Shown here: piece after piece, positions 9,242 to 18,455 of the stretch
Numbering within the stretch: the first letter of the stretch is position 1
Layout: every line of letters begins with the position of its first letter
Origin: JACXVD01 sp020446665
GTDB taxonomy: Bacteria; Pseudomonadota; Alphaproteobacteria; Sphingomonadales; Sphingomonadaceae
DNA: 64,000 bases
Direction: 5' to 3'
NCBI GenBank assembly: GCA_041396905.1
Contig: JAWKXQ010000002.1
Location: 1-64,000, forward strand
Notes under the pieces: generated by a model
The model's input: the letters and a program-made list of their open reading frames with translations, nothing else
What the model was told of the DNA's origin: nothing
Database searches by the model: none
Position numbers and translations under genes: made by a program

Positions 9242-9724
9242 CTACCCTTTTTCGCGCATCAGCCGCGCCTTGTCCCGCTTCCAGTCGCGTTCCTTGATCG
9301 ACTGGCGCTTGTCATGTGCCTGTTTACCCTTGGCCAGCGCCAGCTCAACCTTCGCCTTGCCGCGTGAATTGAAATAGATGCTGAGCGGGACGAGCGTCAT
9401 CCCCTTGCGCTCAACGGCACCGGTCAGCCGCTCGATCTCGCGCTCATGCAGCAGCAATTTGCGCGGGCGGCGCGGTTCGTGGTTGAAGCGGTTGCCGTGG
9501 CTGAATTCGGGAATGTTGGAATTGACCAGCCACACTTGCCCGTCGCGCAGCTCGGCATAGGATTCCGCAATTGTGCCCTCGCCTGCCCGCAGGCTCTTCA
9601 CTTCCGTGCCTTGCAACTGGATGCCGGCCTCCAGCGTATCATCGATATGATAATCGAACCGCGCACGGCGATTTTCCGCGGCGATCTTCTGCTTGTCGAA
9701 AGTGGCGTGTTTCGGGCGAACCAT
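9242..9724 (-). CDS. smpB: SsrA-binding protein SmpB
   Basis: A 160-residue SmpB, the usual length. It binds tmRNA and brings it to stalled ribosomes for trans-translation. The family pattern is clear: KIAAENRRARFDYHI, EAGIQLQGTEVKSLRAG, LVNSNIPEFSHGNRFNHEPRRPRKLLLH and the basic C-terminal tail (LALAKGKQAHDKRQSIKERDWKRDKARLMREKG). The start MVRPKHATFDKQK at 9724 is preferred over an ATG four codons upstream. In relatives it commonly follows dapA directly; here dapA is 5 kb away with three plus-strand hydrolase genes between. Confidence 0.96.
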   Translation of the reverse strand: MVRPKHATFDKQKIAAENRRARFDYHIDDTLEAGIQLQGTEVKSLRAGEGTIAESYAELRDGQVWLVNSNIPEFSHGNRFNHEPRRPRKLLLHEREIERLTGAVERKGMTLVPLSIYFNSRGKAKVELALAKGKQAHDKRQSIKERDWKRDKARLMREKG

Positions 9725-9847
9725 GGTGGCGCGCATGTAGGGCTTGAAGTGTGGAAGGGGAAGCCCCCGCCTTCACTGCGTATTCCGCTTGCCTTTTGCG
9801 GCCAAATCGCGCCGATTGCTTTACCGCTGCAAAAGGGCATGTGCACA

Positions 9848-10909
9848 ATGCGAAGTGAGTCTTTCGAAATTGGTGGTGAGCATGTGCCGCCTGGCGAAGC
9901 CCGGACGATTTCGATCCCGATCAGCTATCTGGCAGTGGGCCTGCAGGCCGCGCTGGAACTGCGTGTGCTGCATGGCGCAAAACCGGGGCCCGCCCTGTTC
10001 ATATCTGCCGCGATCCATGGGGACGAGATCATTGGTGCGCCCATGATCCAACGGCTGCTGGCACAACTGGATCCGGCTGCCATGGCCGGAACGCTGGTTC
10101 TGGCCCCGGCGGTGAATGTCTATGGCTTCATGCAACATAGCCGCTATCTGCCTGACCGGCGCGATCTCAACCGCTCCTTCCCCGGCAGCGAAGGCGGCTC
10201 GCTGGCGGCACAGCTTGCGCATTGTTTCCTGAGCGAAGTCATCGACCGTTGCTCGCTGGGTATCGATATCCATTCGGCGGCGGAGCACCGCTATAATCTC
10301 CCGCAAATCCGCATTGCGGCGGGCAATAGCAAGCTGGTGGAACTGGCCATGGTATTCGGCGCCCCGGTGATCGTGGAAAGCCCCCTTCGCAGCGGCTCCA
10401 TGCGCGCACTGGCGCAGGATCGCGGCGTAGACATGCTGCTTCTGGAAGCAAGCGAAGCCTTGCGGTTTGACGATTTCTCGATCCAGTGCGGGGTCAGCGG
10501 GATCATGCGTGTGCTCGCCCATATCGGAATGATCGAGCCCGAAGCAGAAGCGCCGCATGTTGCCGTGCCGCTGCGCGCGAACAAGACCAGCTGGGTGCGC
10601 AGCCCGCGCGGCGGGGTGGCTCTGCTGGCCCGGAAGTCTGGCGATATCGTGCGCAAGGGGGATCTGCTGGCCAGTGTCAGCGACCTGTTCGGCGAAGATG
10701 CGCGTGAAATGGAAAGCCCGGTGGACGGCATCGTGATCGGCCATGCCACACTGCCCGTGGTCAATCGCGGCGATGCGCTGTTTCATATCGCCCGGCTCGA
10801 CAATATCGAACGCGCCATGGAAGCGATGGAATCCCTCACCGACGCCATTCTCGCCAGCGAACCGCTGGGCGTGGCGGAAATGCTGCTGGACGAAGACGAA
10901 GTGATTTGA
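9848..10909 (+). CDS. succinylglutamate desuccinylase/aspartoacylase family protein
   Basis: A 353-residue M14-like zinc hydrolase. The open frame runs upstream into smpB, but the family start is MRSESFEIGG at 9848. Zinc-binding residues are visible in AAIHGDEIIGAP (His and Glu) and IDIHSAAEHRYN (His), and an acidic LLLEASEALRF patch supplies a candidate catalytic Glu. A C-terminal beta-barrel/lipoyl-like region (SPRGGVALLARKSGDIVRKGDLLASVSD...ESPVDGIVIGHATLPVVNRGDALFHI) is usual in this subfamily. It probably deacylates an N-acyl amino acid or related small amide in the cytoplasm; the exact substrate is not readable. It starts a plus-strand block with an amidohydrolase and an S9 peptidase, all hydrolases of amide bonds. 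Confidence 0.85.
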   Translation: MRSESFEIGGEHVPPGEARTISIPISYLAVGLQAALELRVLHGAKPGPALFISAAIHGDEIIGAPMIQRLLAQLDPAAMAGTLVLAPAVNVYGFMQHSRYLPDRRDLNRSFPGSEGGSLAAQLAHCFLSEVIDRCSLGIDIHSAAEHRYNLPQIRIAAGNSKLVELAMVFGAPVIVESPLRSGSMRALAQDRGVDMLLLEASEALRFDDFSIQCGVSGIMRVLAHIGMIEPEAEAPHVAVPLRANKTSWVRSPRGGVALLARKSGDIVRKGDLLASVSDLFGEDAREMESPVDGIVIGHATLPVVNRGDALFHIARLDNIERAMEAMESLTDAILASEPLGVAEMLLDEDEVI

Positions 10910-10988
10910 ACTAAATTTGTATCAGTACAAGCCTGCTTGCAATCCGGCTTCTCCTCTCCGATGCTGCTGAAAGAGAGGGGATATTTTG

Positions 10989-12710
10989 ATGCATTCTGAT
11001 CGCAGGACATTTCTGGCAGGAATGGCGGCCACGCCCCTGCTGGCGGCAACCAGTGTGCAGGAACCCGTCACCATATTCGAAGCGCGCAAGGTGGTAACGA
11101 TGGAGCGCTCGCTCCCCGCCGCTCGCTTTGTTGCGGTTGCCAATGGCATCATCCTTGGCGTTGCAGACCGGCTGGAAGCACTCGCCCCCTGGACGCAGGG
11201 GCGCACCGTCACAGTGGAACGGCGTTTTGCCGACAAGGTCCTGTTCCCCGGGCTGGTCGATCCGCATATTCACCCGATGCAGGCAGCGGTGATGCTGAAC
11301 CTGCCCTTCCTCGCGCCTGATGATTGGCACCTGCCCAGCGGTTACTGGCCCGGCATTGTCGGGCAGGATGCATGGCGAGCGCGGCTCAGGAGGCTGGTGG
11401 CGGAGGACCAGTCCAACCCGCTGGTCTGCTGGGGCCATCACGAGCTGTTCCATGGCCCGCTTGACAAGGCTGTGCTGGATGAGATCGCACCCGACCGTCC
11501 GCTCTTTGTGTGGCAGCGCAGTTTCCACGACATCTATGTCAACAGCACCGCGCTGGAAAGCATTGGTCTGGGCACGGCGGAAAGCTTTGCTGCCGCCCTC
11601 GCCGCCGGGAATGCCGACCCGCATCATTCGAGTTTCGAACGCGGCGTCTTCTCTGAAACCGGTTTGCTGGTGGCACTGGGCAAGTTGCAATCCGTGCTGT
11701 TGTCTCCGCAGCGAATGGCGAAGGGGTTTGCCGATCTCGCCACCATGATGCGCCAGCGCGGCGTGACCACAACCAGCGATATGGCGACCGGAATTTTCGC
11801 CCGCTTCGATATAGAGGCGGGACTGATCGCGCGTGGGTTTGGCGCGCCCGGTTCCAGCGCGCGGGCCATGCTGATGCCGATGGCTGTGGAACTCATGCAG
11901 GTGGAGGATCTGGACGGCTGGCTGGCTGATAAGCGCGCCAAATTCACCAATGCCAATGTCGGGCTGGATCGGCGGGTGAAGCTGCTCGCCGACGGGGCCT
12001 TTTTCGCACAGAACATGCGCATGGGCGCCCCCGGTTACAGCGACGGGCATATCGGCAAATGGATAACTGAGCCGGCCGATCTGCGCGCGCAGGTCAGCCG
12101 ATTGGCCGGGGCTGGCTTTGCTCTGCATATTCATGTGAACGGCGACGAAGGCGCAGATGAGGTGCTTTCCGCCCTCGCCCGATTGCCGCAGGCAGCGCTG
12201 CACAAGGTCACGCTGGAACATCTTGGCTATTGCACGGAAGCACAGGCCCGCGAAATTGCCCGCATGGGGCTGATGGTCTCAGCCCAGCCCAACTATATCC
12301 GCGTGTTGGGCAAGGCCTATTCAGAACATGGCCTGGGGCCAGACCGCGCCGCGCTGATGAACCGGCTGGGATCGCTTGAACGCGGCAATGTCCCGCTTGG
12401 TCTGCACAGCGATTTCAACATGGCCCCGATTGATCCCTTCTACCTCGCCTGGATCGCCGAAACGCGCGAAGGGATCGACGGCACCGCCCGCGCCCCGGAG
12501 GAGCGGCTCAGCCGGGCAAAGGCATTGCGCGCAATCACGATAGAAGCCGCGCAGGTGATCGGGATGGACGGCAGCATTGGTTCAATTGCTGCAGGCAAGA
12601 AAGCAGACTTCACTGTACTCAACAGCGATCCACATGACGCGCCGGGCGATATGCTGAAAGAAATGCCGATTGCCGCAACAATTTTTGAAGGGCGCGTGGC
12701 AGAGGGGTGA
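10989..12710 (+). CDS. amidohydrolase (YtcJ/AepA-like) with Tat signal
   Basis: A 573-residue protein of the amidohydrolase_3 group. The metal-binding HxH motif appears in FPGLVDPHIHPMQ, followed by FALHIHVNGDEGADEVLSAL, the VTLEHLGYCTEAQ stretch and the terminal Asp in LGLHSDFNMAPIDP. The N-terminus MHSDRRTFLAGMAATPLLAAT is a twin-arginine signal (RRTFL), so it is probably folded with metal and exported. An AGAGGGG-type ribosome binding site stands before the ATG at 10989; a TTG directly upstream is less likely. It follows the aspartoacylase-like gene by 80 bp and precedes an S9 peptidase; they may act together on N-acylated peptides, which is inference. Confidence 0.85.
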   Translation: MHSDRRTFLAGMAATPLLAATSVQEPVTIFEARKVVTMERSLPAARFVAVANGIILGVADRLEALAPWTQGRTVTVERRFADKVLFPGLVDPHIHPMQAAVMLNLPFLAPDDWHLPSGYWPGIVGQDAWRARLRRLVAEDQSNPLVCWGHHELFHGPLDKAVLDEIAPDRPLFVWQRSFHDIYVNSTALESIGLGTAESFAAALAAGNADPHHSSFERGVFSETGLLVALGKLQSVLLSPQRMAKGFADLATMMRQRGVTTTSDMATGIFARFDIEAGLIARGFGAPGSSARAMLMPMAVELMQVEDLDGWLADKRAKFTNANVGLDRRVKLLADGAFFAQNMRMGAPGYSDGHIGKWITEPADLRAQVSRLAGAGFALHIHVNGDEGADEVLSALARLPQAALHKVTLEHLGYCTEAQAREIARMGLMVSAQPNYIRVLGKAYSEHGLGPDRAALMNRLGSLERGNVPLGLHSDFNMAPIDPFYLAWIAETREGIDGTARAPEERLSRAKALRAITIEAAQVIGMDGSIGSIAAGKKADFTVLNSDPHDAPGDMLKEMPIAATIFEGRVAEG

Positions 12711-12795
12711 TTTTGCCTGATCCGGCAGTTCAAAAACGGCTTGCGATAGCGCACCGATTTGTCCATCAAATCCGATAGATATGAGGAGAGGATAT

Positions 12796-14775
12796 TTGTC
12801 GGCATTGCTTCAAACAGCTGGGATTCAAACAAATATGGCGCATTTTGCGCGCGCATTTCTGACCCTGGTGGCGTTGTTTGCTTTTATGCCAGCGTCAGCG
12901 GAAGAGCCTGTCCCGCTCGAAGCTTATGGCGAACTTCCGGGCATCAGCGATGCGGCAGCTTCGCTCACCGGACGGAATGTCGCCCTTATCGGCACCTTCA
13001 ACAACGCGCGACACATCATCGTGGTGGACGGCAATATGAAGCCAGTCCTTATCCAGCCCACAGGCGACATCAAATTTCGCGGATTTGAGTTTGTCGGGGA
13101 TCATTCGCTGCTATTCTTCCGCAGCGAAACTGTCGACGTGACAGGTTTCACCGCCGACAAATACGAACTGATGCAAGCTCTCGTTCTGCCTTTGGGCCAA
13201 GACCTTGAAATCTCCGCAATCTTTGCCAAAGACAGACATCTGGGGAACGCCGTATTCGGATCGCACGGGCTGCGGCTGATCGACGGGAGATGGACAGGCT
13301 TTTTTGGTGCGCTGGAAAACGAGCGCACAGGTACTGGCGAATATTATTTTGGTCATGGGCGCCCTGCGCTCTATGCAGTCGATCTGCTGACAATGAAATC
13401 GCGTCGGATAGCCAAGTCACCGCCGGAACAAACGCGACGGGACTGGCTGGTCGATGCCAATGGGGCCGTTGCCGCCACTTTCGATATCTCGCGCGAAAGC
13501 GGTAATTGGACGATCAAGAATTCCGCCTACAAAATTATCGCCAGCGGTTCCCATCCCAAAGGCGGGGCCGGACTGGTCGGTTTTGGACCAACCTCTGCGA
13601 CGCTCATCTACAGTGCCGAAGATCAGGAAGGCAAAGGGCATTGGTTTGAAGTCCCAATTGCTGGCGGCGAGGCAAAGCCATTTCTCGAAGATCTCGACAT
13701 TGTTCGGACATATTGGAATCACCAGACTGGCGAATTGTTGGGCTATCTTGAGGATGGCCCTGGCAAGGCACCGGTTCTGTATGACCCTGAGCTGCAAAAA
13801 CGCGCTGCGAAGACGCTCAAGACCTTTGCCGGGTTCAACCCGAGATTGATTGATTGGACACCCAATTTCGACAAGGTAATCGTCCATACCGATGGCAAGG
13901 GTGATAGCGGCACATGGTTCCTTGTCGACCTTGAGACCAAACGCGCCGATGCGCTTGGCTATGATCGCCCCACCATCAATCCTGGCCGGGTCGGCCCCAT
14001 CTCCACTGTCAACTATGCCGCGCAAGACGGGCTGGAGATGGACGGTATCCTTACGCTTCCTCCGGGCCGCGAGGCGAAAAACCTGCCTGTTGTAATGCTA
14101 CCGCATGGCGGGCCACATGCTCATGATACGGAAAGCTTTGATTGGTGGGCACAAGCATTCGCCTCGCGCGGCTATGCTGTGTTCCAGCCCAATTTCCGTG
14201 GCTCGACAGGGCGTGGGGCAGCGTTTGAACAAGCTGGCTACGGCCAGTGGGGTCTCAAGATGCAGACCGACATTTCTGACGGGCTGGCAATGCTCGCAGA
14301 AAAGGGGATCGTCGATCCCAAACGCGCTTGTATTGTCGGGGCAAGCTATGGTGGCTACGCCGCTCTGGCAGGCGTAACATTGCAAGACGGGCTGTATCGC
14401 TGCGCTGTTTCGGTTGCCGGGGTTTCCGATATCAATTTGATGTATCTGACCGACAACCGCGAATCCGGTGGCAACAAGCTGCTCAAACGCTCGCTGCTGG
14501 AAGAGCTAGGCCCGCGCGATGGATGGGCTGCCGTTTCTCCTCGCAAACAGGCAGAGCGGGCCAATGCACCGATCCTGCTGATCCATGGCAAGGACGATAC
14601 CGTAGTCCCCTTCCAGCAAAGCGCAAAAATGGCAGACGCGTTGAAGGATGCGGGCAAGCCTTTCGAATTCGTGACCCTGCAGAGCGAAGATCACTGGCTG
14701 TCACGCGCAGAAACGCGCAAGCAGATGCTGAAGGAAGCAGTGGCCTTTGTGCAGAAGCACAATCCCGCAGATTAG
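12796..14775 (+). CDS. S9 family peptidase (prolyl oligopeptidase-like), exported
   Basis: About 659 residues. The C-terminal alpha/beta hydrolase domain shows the nucleophile elbow GASYGGY, the Asp in ILLIHGKDDTVVPFQQS and the His in LQSEDHWLS, a complete Ser-Asp-His triad. Upstream is a beta-propeller-like region. A signal peptide is present (MAHFARAFLTLVALFAFMPASAEE). The start is uncertain: TTG at 12796 has a fine GAGGAGAGG site 5-7 nt before it; ATG 12781 and ATG 12835 are in the same frame. The enzyme would cleave short peptides in the periplasm. Base use is a little less GC-rich than in the flanking dapA and smpB. It converges with dapA, 9 bp away. Confidence 0.87.
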   Translation: MSALLQTAGIQTNMAHFARAFLTLVALFAFMPASAEEPVPLEAYGELPGISDAAASLTGRNVALIGTFNNARHIIVVDGNMKPVLIQPTGDIKFRGFEFVGDHSLLFFRSETVDVTGFTADKYELMQALVLPLGQDLEISAIFAKDRHLGNAVFGSHGLRLIDGRWTGFFGALENERTGTGEYYFGHGRPALYAVDLLTMKSRRIAKSPPEQTRRDWLVDANGAVAATFDISRESGNWTIKNSAYKIIASGSHPKGGAGLVGFGPTSATLIYSAEDQEGKGHWFEVPIAGGEAKPFLEDLDIVRTYWNHQTGELLGYLEDGPGKAPVLYDPELQKRAAKTLKTFAGFNPRLIDWTPNFDKVIVHTDGKGDSGTWFLVDLETKRADALGYDRPTINPGRVGPISTVNYAAQDGLEMDGILTLPPGREAKNLPVVMLPHGGPHAHDTESFDWWAQAFASRGYAVFQPNFRGSTGRGAAFEQAGYGQWGLKMQTDISDGLAMLAEKGIVDPKRACIVGASYGGYAALAGVTLQDGLYRCAVSVAGVSDINLMYLTDNRESGGNKLLKRSLLEELGPRDGWAAVSPRKQAERANAPILLIHGKDDTVVPFQQSAKMADALKDAGKPFEFVTLQSEDHWLSRAETRKQMLKEAVAFVQKHNPAD

Positions 14776-14784
14776 CAGCTTCGC

Positions 14785-15666
14785 TTACACCAGCCCCGCA
14801 TGTGCCAGTGCCGCATCCACTGCCTTGCGGGAGGCTTCGCTGGCCGGCACGATCGGCAGGCGTACTTCGTCGGTGAAGCCTTCCATCACTCTGCTCAGCG
14901 CATATTTGGCCGGAGCAGGCGAAGCATCGCTGAACATGGCATAGTGGAGCGGGAACAGGCGGTCGTTGAGCTCGCGGGCTTTTTGCAGCTCGTTTGCGGC
15001 AATCGCTTCGTGAAATTCAGCGCAGAGCGCAGGCGCGACATTGGCGGTGACGGAAATGCAGCCCTTCCCGCCCGCAGCGGAGTGCGGCAGCCACAATTCA
15101 TCATTGCCTGATAGCTGGCAGAATTCGCGCCCGATCCCCATGCGGTGATCTGCCACGCGCGACAGATCGCCGCTCGCATCCTTGATCGCGACGATCCGGT
15201 CCGGATATTTTGTGACCAGTTCGACCACCGTCTCATCTTCGAGGTCCGTCACTGTGCGTCCCGGCACATTGTAAAGAACGATGGGCAAATCACTGCTTTC
15301 CGCCAGAAAGCTGAAATGCGCGATCAGCCCGGCCTGGCTTGGCCGGTTATAATAGGGCGCAACGCACAGCCCCGCCGCCGCACCTGCCTTTTTCGAGAAA
15401 TTCATGTGCAGCAATGCATTGCGCGTATCGTTGGAGCCGCAGCCCGCGATCACCGGCACACGTCCGGCGGCCTGTTCAATGCAAACCTCGATCACGCGGT
15501 GATGTTCGGCATTGGACAATGTCGATGCCTCCCCCGTCGTGCCGCAAGGGACCAGCGCCTTGCTGCCCTGCTCTATCTGCCAGTCAACGAGTCGGCGAAA
15601 GGCGCCTTCATCAAACGTCCCGTCGCGAAAAGGAGTCACCAGAGCTGGAATTGAGCCCGAAAACAT
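14785..15666 (-). CDS. dapA: 4-hydroxy-tetrahydrodipicolinate synthase
   Basis: A 293-residue class I aldolase-type enzyme that condenses pyruvate with aspartate semialdehyde, the first committed step to lysine and meso-diaminopimelate. The Schiff-base lysine is Lys162 (RIVAIKDASGDL), the catalytic tyrosine Tyr132 (LYNVPGRT) and the TTGEAST motif sits at residues 43-49. Length and N-terminus (MFSGSIPALVTPF) match the family. It is divergent from the lytic transglycosylase gene with about 95 bp between starts, which must hold both promoters. dapF, a later enzyme of the same pathway, is at 60.7 kb. Confidence 0.97.
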   Translation of the reverse strand: MFSGSIPALVTPFRDGTFDEGAFRRLVDWQIEQGSKALVPCGTTGEASTLSNAEHHRVIEVCIEQAAGRVPVIAGCGSNDTRNALLHMNFSKKAGAAAGLCVAPYYNRPSQAGLIAHFSFLAESSDLPIVLYNVPGRTVTDLEDETVVELVTKYPDRIVAIKDASGDLSRVADHRMGIGREFCQLSGNDELWLPHSAAGGKGCISVTANVAPALCAEFHEAIAANELQKARELNDRLFPLHYAMFSDASPAPAKYALSRVMEGFTDEVRLPIVPASEASRKAVDAALAHAGLV

Positions 15667-15760
15667 TGCCGTTCACCCTGCACTTGTCCCATTATGCAAT
15701 CCCGCTAAATGTTGCGCGCTGCACGTTGGAATTGATCGTTCAGCGCTTGATAAGGAGCCT

Positions 15761-17782
15761 ATGGCCAGAATGTCCAGCATGGACCGTATTTCCCTGACCG
15801 CAATTGCATTTGCATCGCTCGCAATTTCCGGATCAGCGCAGGCCTCGCCCGCTGCTCCGATCAATCCTCCGGCCAGCCTCCCGGTTGTCGCGAGTGAAGC
15901 CGGTGGAACCGTGGCGGCTGACTGGGATCAGGCGCGCGCCGATCTGGTTGCGCAGGCCCCCGGCCGCATGGCCGCTGCAATCCAGCGGTGGGAAGTGCTG
16001 ACCGGTGGCGGCACCTATGATTTCGGCACCTATGCCAGTTTCCTGACCCGCTATCCCGGTTTCCCGAAGGAAACACTGCTGCGCCGCAAGGCGGAAGCAC
16101 GGCTGGACAGTGAAGCTGTGCCGCCGGAACAGCTGGTTGCCTATTTTGAGCGTATTCCGCCGCTCACCAACCCGGCACGGGCGCGCTATGCGCTGGCGCT
16201 GGCGAGTTTGCAGCGGCCCAACGCACTCGAAGTTGCGCGCGCAGCGTGGCGCGGCGGGGAAATGAGCGGCCCGACCGAAGCCTATCTGGTAGGCCTGTTC
16301 GGCGGCCAGTTCAGCGAAGCGGACCATGCGGCCCGCATGGATGCGCTGCTGTGGCAGAACGAGCAGGAGGCGGCCGCACGTCAGGCCATCAATGTCGGCC
16401 CGCAAGCACAGTCGATGGCGCTCGCGCGGCTTTCGCTGCTGAGCGGGGCTCTGCCCGAGGCAAACGGCCTGCCCGTTCCCGCCAATGCGATGCAGGATCC
16501 GGGTTATGTCTATAATCTTGTCCGCTATTACCGGACCAGAGGACAGTCCGGCAGCGCCGCGAACCTGCTGGCCAACCGCCCGCAATTCAATCGCCTGCCG
16601 CATAACGCAGAAGCGATGGTGGTGGAAATGCTGCGCGTCGCGCGCGAAGGCAGCGCAAGCGATGCCGCGCGCATTGCCGGCTCTGTCGACGATCTGTTCG
16701 CCCCCGGCACCGATATCCGCAACGAATCCTACCGCACGCGCGATGACTATACCTCGTTGATGTGGCTGGGCGGGACCAAGGCGCTGTGGACCTTGGGCGA
16801 TGGCCGCACTGCTGCCCCGCTCTTCTATCGCTATGGCGCTGCAGCCCGCACACCGCAGACGCGCTCCAAGGGCTTTTACTGGGCGGGCCTTGCCGCCTAT
16901 CGCGGAGACAATCCGGCAGAGGCTGAGCGCTATTGGGAAATGGCCGCAACCTATCCCGACCGTTTCTATGGCATGCTGGCGCTGAAGGAGCTGGGGCGGC
17001 CGATGCCCGATCTGGCCGATGCGCCGCAGGCGATGCCGACCCAGGCCGAACGCGCTGCCTTCCAGGCTGATCCGCTGACACTGGCTGTGACAGAGGTCGC
17101 CCGCGATGCACCGTGGAAGACCGGCATCCAGTTCTACAACGCCATTGCCGACCGCGCGACGACGGAAGCGGAACATGTGCTGGTGGCTGATCTGGCCCGC
17201 GATATCGGGCGGCGCGATCTGGCAGTGATCCTGTCCACCTCGGCAGAGGAAGACGGGCATAAGGGCTTTACTCTGGCCGGATATCCCCGGCTGCAGACCC
17301 CGCCCGGCACGGACTGGACGATGGTGCACGCCATTGCGCGGCAGGAAAGCCAGTTCGCCCAGAATGCGATCAGCCATGCCGGTGCGCGTGGGCTGATGCA
17401 GCTGATGCCGGGCACCGCGCGCGAACAGGCGGGCAAGCTGGGCATGAGCTATATGAGCTCGCAGCTGATCGATTCCCCCAGCTACAATATCCAGCTGGGT
17501 GATGGCTATTTCCAGCGGATGCTGAGCTATTACGACGGTTCCTACCCGCTCGCCGTGGCGGCCTATAATGCCGGGCCGGGCAATGTGAATCGCTGGCTGC
17601 GCGCCAATGGCGATCCGCGCGAAGGCGGGATCGAATGGGTCACCTGGATCGAGCGGATTCCGATTTACGAGACCAAGAACTATGTCCAGCGCGTGCTGGA
17701 AAATGCGGTGGTCTATGAAACGCTCTACCCCGAACAGACCCCCTATCGCCGTGCGCGCAAGATCGATTCCTTCCTGCGCTAA
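15761..17782 (+). CDS. soluble lytic murein transglycosylase (Slt family)
   Basis: A 673-residue exported protein. ATG 15761 is preceded by AAGGAG; the N-terminus carries a signal peptide (AIAFASLAISGSAQA). The long middle part is alpha-helical superhelix-like, with repeated Ala/Arg-rich helices as in Slt70. The C-terminal SLT domain has the catalytic Glu in VHAIARQESQFAQNAISHAGARGLMQLMP, the AREQAGKLGM region and YPLAVAAYNAGPGNVNRWL. It cleaves peptidoglycan glycan strands in the periplasm to give 1,6-anhydromuropeptides. It is divergent from dapA, and greB starts 5 bp after its stop. Confidence 0.92.
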   Translation: MARMSSMDRISLTAIAFASLAISGSAQASPAAPINPPASLPVVASEAGGTVAADWDQARADLVAQAPGRMAAAIQRWEVLTGGGTYDFGTYASFLTRYPGFPKETLLRRKAEARLDSEAVPPEQLVAYFERIPPLTNPARARYALALASLQRPNALEVARAAWRGGEMSGPTEAYLVGLFGGQFSEADHAARMDALLWQNEQEAAARQAINVGPQAQSMALARLSLLSGALPEANGLPVPANAMQDPGYVYNLVRYYRTRGQSGSAANLLANRPQFNRLPHNAEAMVVEMLRVAREGSASDAARIAGSVDDLFAPGTDIRNESYRTRDDYTSLMWLGGTKALWTLGDGRTAAPLFYRYGAAARTPQTRSKGFYWAGLAAYRGDNPAEAERYWEMAATYPDRFYGMLALKELGRPMPDLADAPQAMPTQAERAAFQADPLTLAVTEVARDAPWKTGIQFYNAIADRATTEAEHVLVADLARDIGRRDLAVILSTSAEEDGHKGFTLAGYPRLQTPPGTDWTMVHAIARQESQFAQNAISHAGARGLMQLMPGTAREQAGKLGMSYMSSQLIDSPSYNIQLGDGYFQRMLSYYDGSYPLAVAAYNAGPGNVNRWLRANGDPREGGIEWVTWIERIPIYETKNYVQRVLENAVVYETLYPEQTPYRRARKIDSFLR

Positions 17783-17787
17783 CTACT

Positions 17788-18276
17788 GTGAAACCCGGCA
17801 ATCCCATCACGCCTGCGGGCTATGCCGCCCTGCGGGCGCGCTATGACCATCTGCTGGGCAAGGAACGGCCGGAGATTGTAGAGATCGTCAGCTGGGCAGC
17901 GGGCAATGGCGACCGTAGCGAGAACGGTGATTACCTCTATGGTCGCAAGCGCATGCGCGAGATTGATCGCGAGCTGAACCATTTGTCGCGCCGGCTGAAA
18001 GCGGCCCGGGTCATCGATCCGGTTGACCAGCCGGACAAGGATCGCGCCTTCTTTGGCGCCACGGTGGAACTGGCGGATGAAGGCGACAATCGCAAAACGC
18101 TCACACTGGTAGGTGATGACGAACAAGACGCCAGCGCCGGACGGATTGGCTGGTCCAGCCCCCTCGCCCGCGCGCTGAAGGGCGCGACCGTGGGCGATTT
18201 GCGCACTGTGCACCTGCCCGGCGGGATCAAGGAATGGGAAGTGATGGCGATTACCTATCCAACGGAGCGCGGCTGA
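17788..18276 (+). CDS. greB: transcription elongation factor GreB
   Basis: A 162-residue Gre factor. The N-terminal coiled coil contains the acidic tip characteristic of Gre proteins (GNGDRSENGDYLYGRKRMREIDREL), which reaches the RNA polymerase active site and stimulates transcript cleavage in backtracked complexes. RVIDP and the C-terminal FKBP-like domain follow (GRIGWSSPLARALKGATVGDLRTV). GreB rather than GreA is suggested by the RENGDYIYGKKRLREIDRR-like helix and RVIDP. The start is GTG at 17788, 5 bp after the lytic transglycosylase; the TGA overlaps the next ATG (TGATG). Confidence 0.92.
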   Translation: MKPGNPITPAGYAALRARYDHLLGKERPEIVEIVSWAAGNGDRSENGDYLYGRKRMREIDRELNHLSRRLKAARVIDPVDQPDKDRAFFGATVELADEGDNRKTLTLVGDDEQDASAGRIGWSSPLARALKGATVGDLRTVHLPGGIKEWEVMAITYPTERG

Positions 18277-18455
18277 TGGGCGAGGTGGTCAATCTGCGCC
18301 TCGCCCGCAAAGCGAAGAAGCGCTCGGACAAGCAGCGCGAGGCCGACGCCAATCGCGCGAAATTCGGGCTGACAAAGGCCGAGAAAGCCGCTCATCGGCT
18401 GGACAATGCCCGGACTGAACGGGTGCTCGATGGCGCCAGACGCGAGCAGGACTGA
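18276..18455 (+). CDS. DUF4169 family small basic protein
   Basis: A 59-residue, strongly basic protein: MGEVVNLRLARKAKKRSDK then ANRAKFGLTKAEKAAHRLDNARTERVLDGARREQD. This is the DUF4169 pattern, found mainly in alphaproteobacteria; its function is unknown. The ATG overlaps the greB stop by one base and its own stop overlaps the next start, so the three genes are translationally coupled. A longer frame starting at 18234 exists but lies inside greB. Confidence 0.82.
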   Translation: MGEVVNLRLARKAKKRSDKQREADANRAKFGLTKAEKAAHRLDNARTERVLDGARREQD

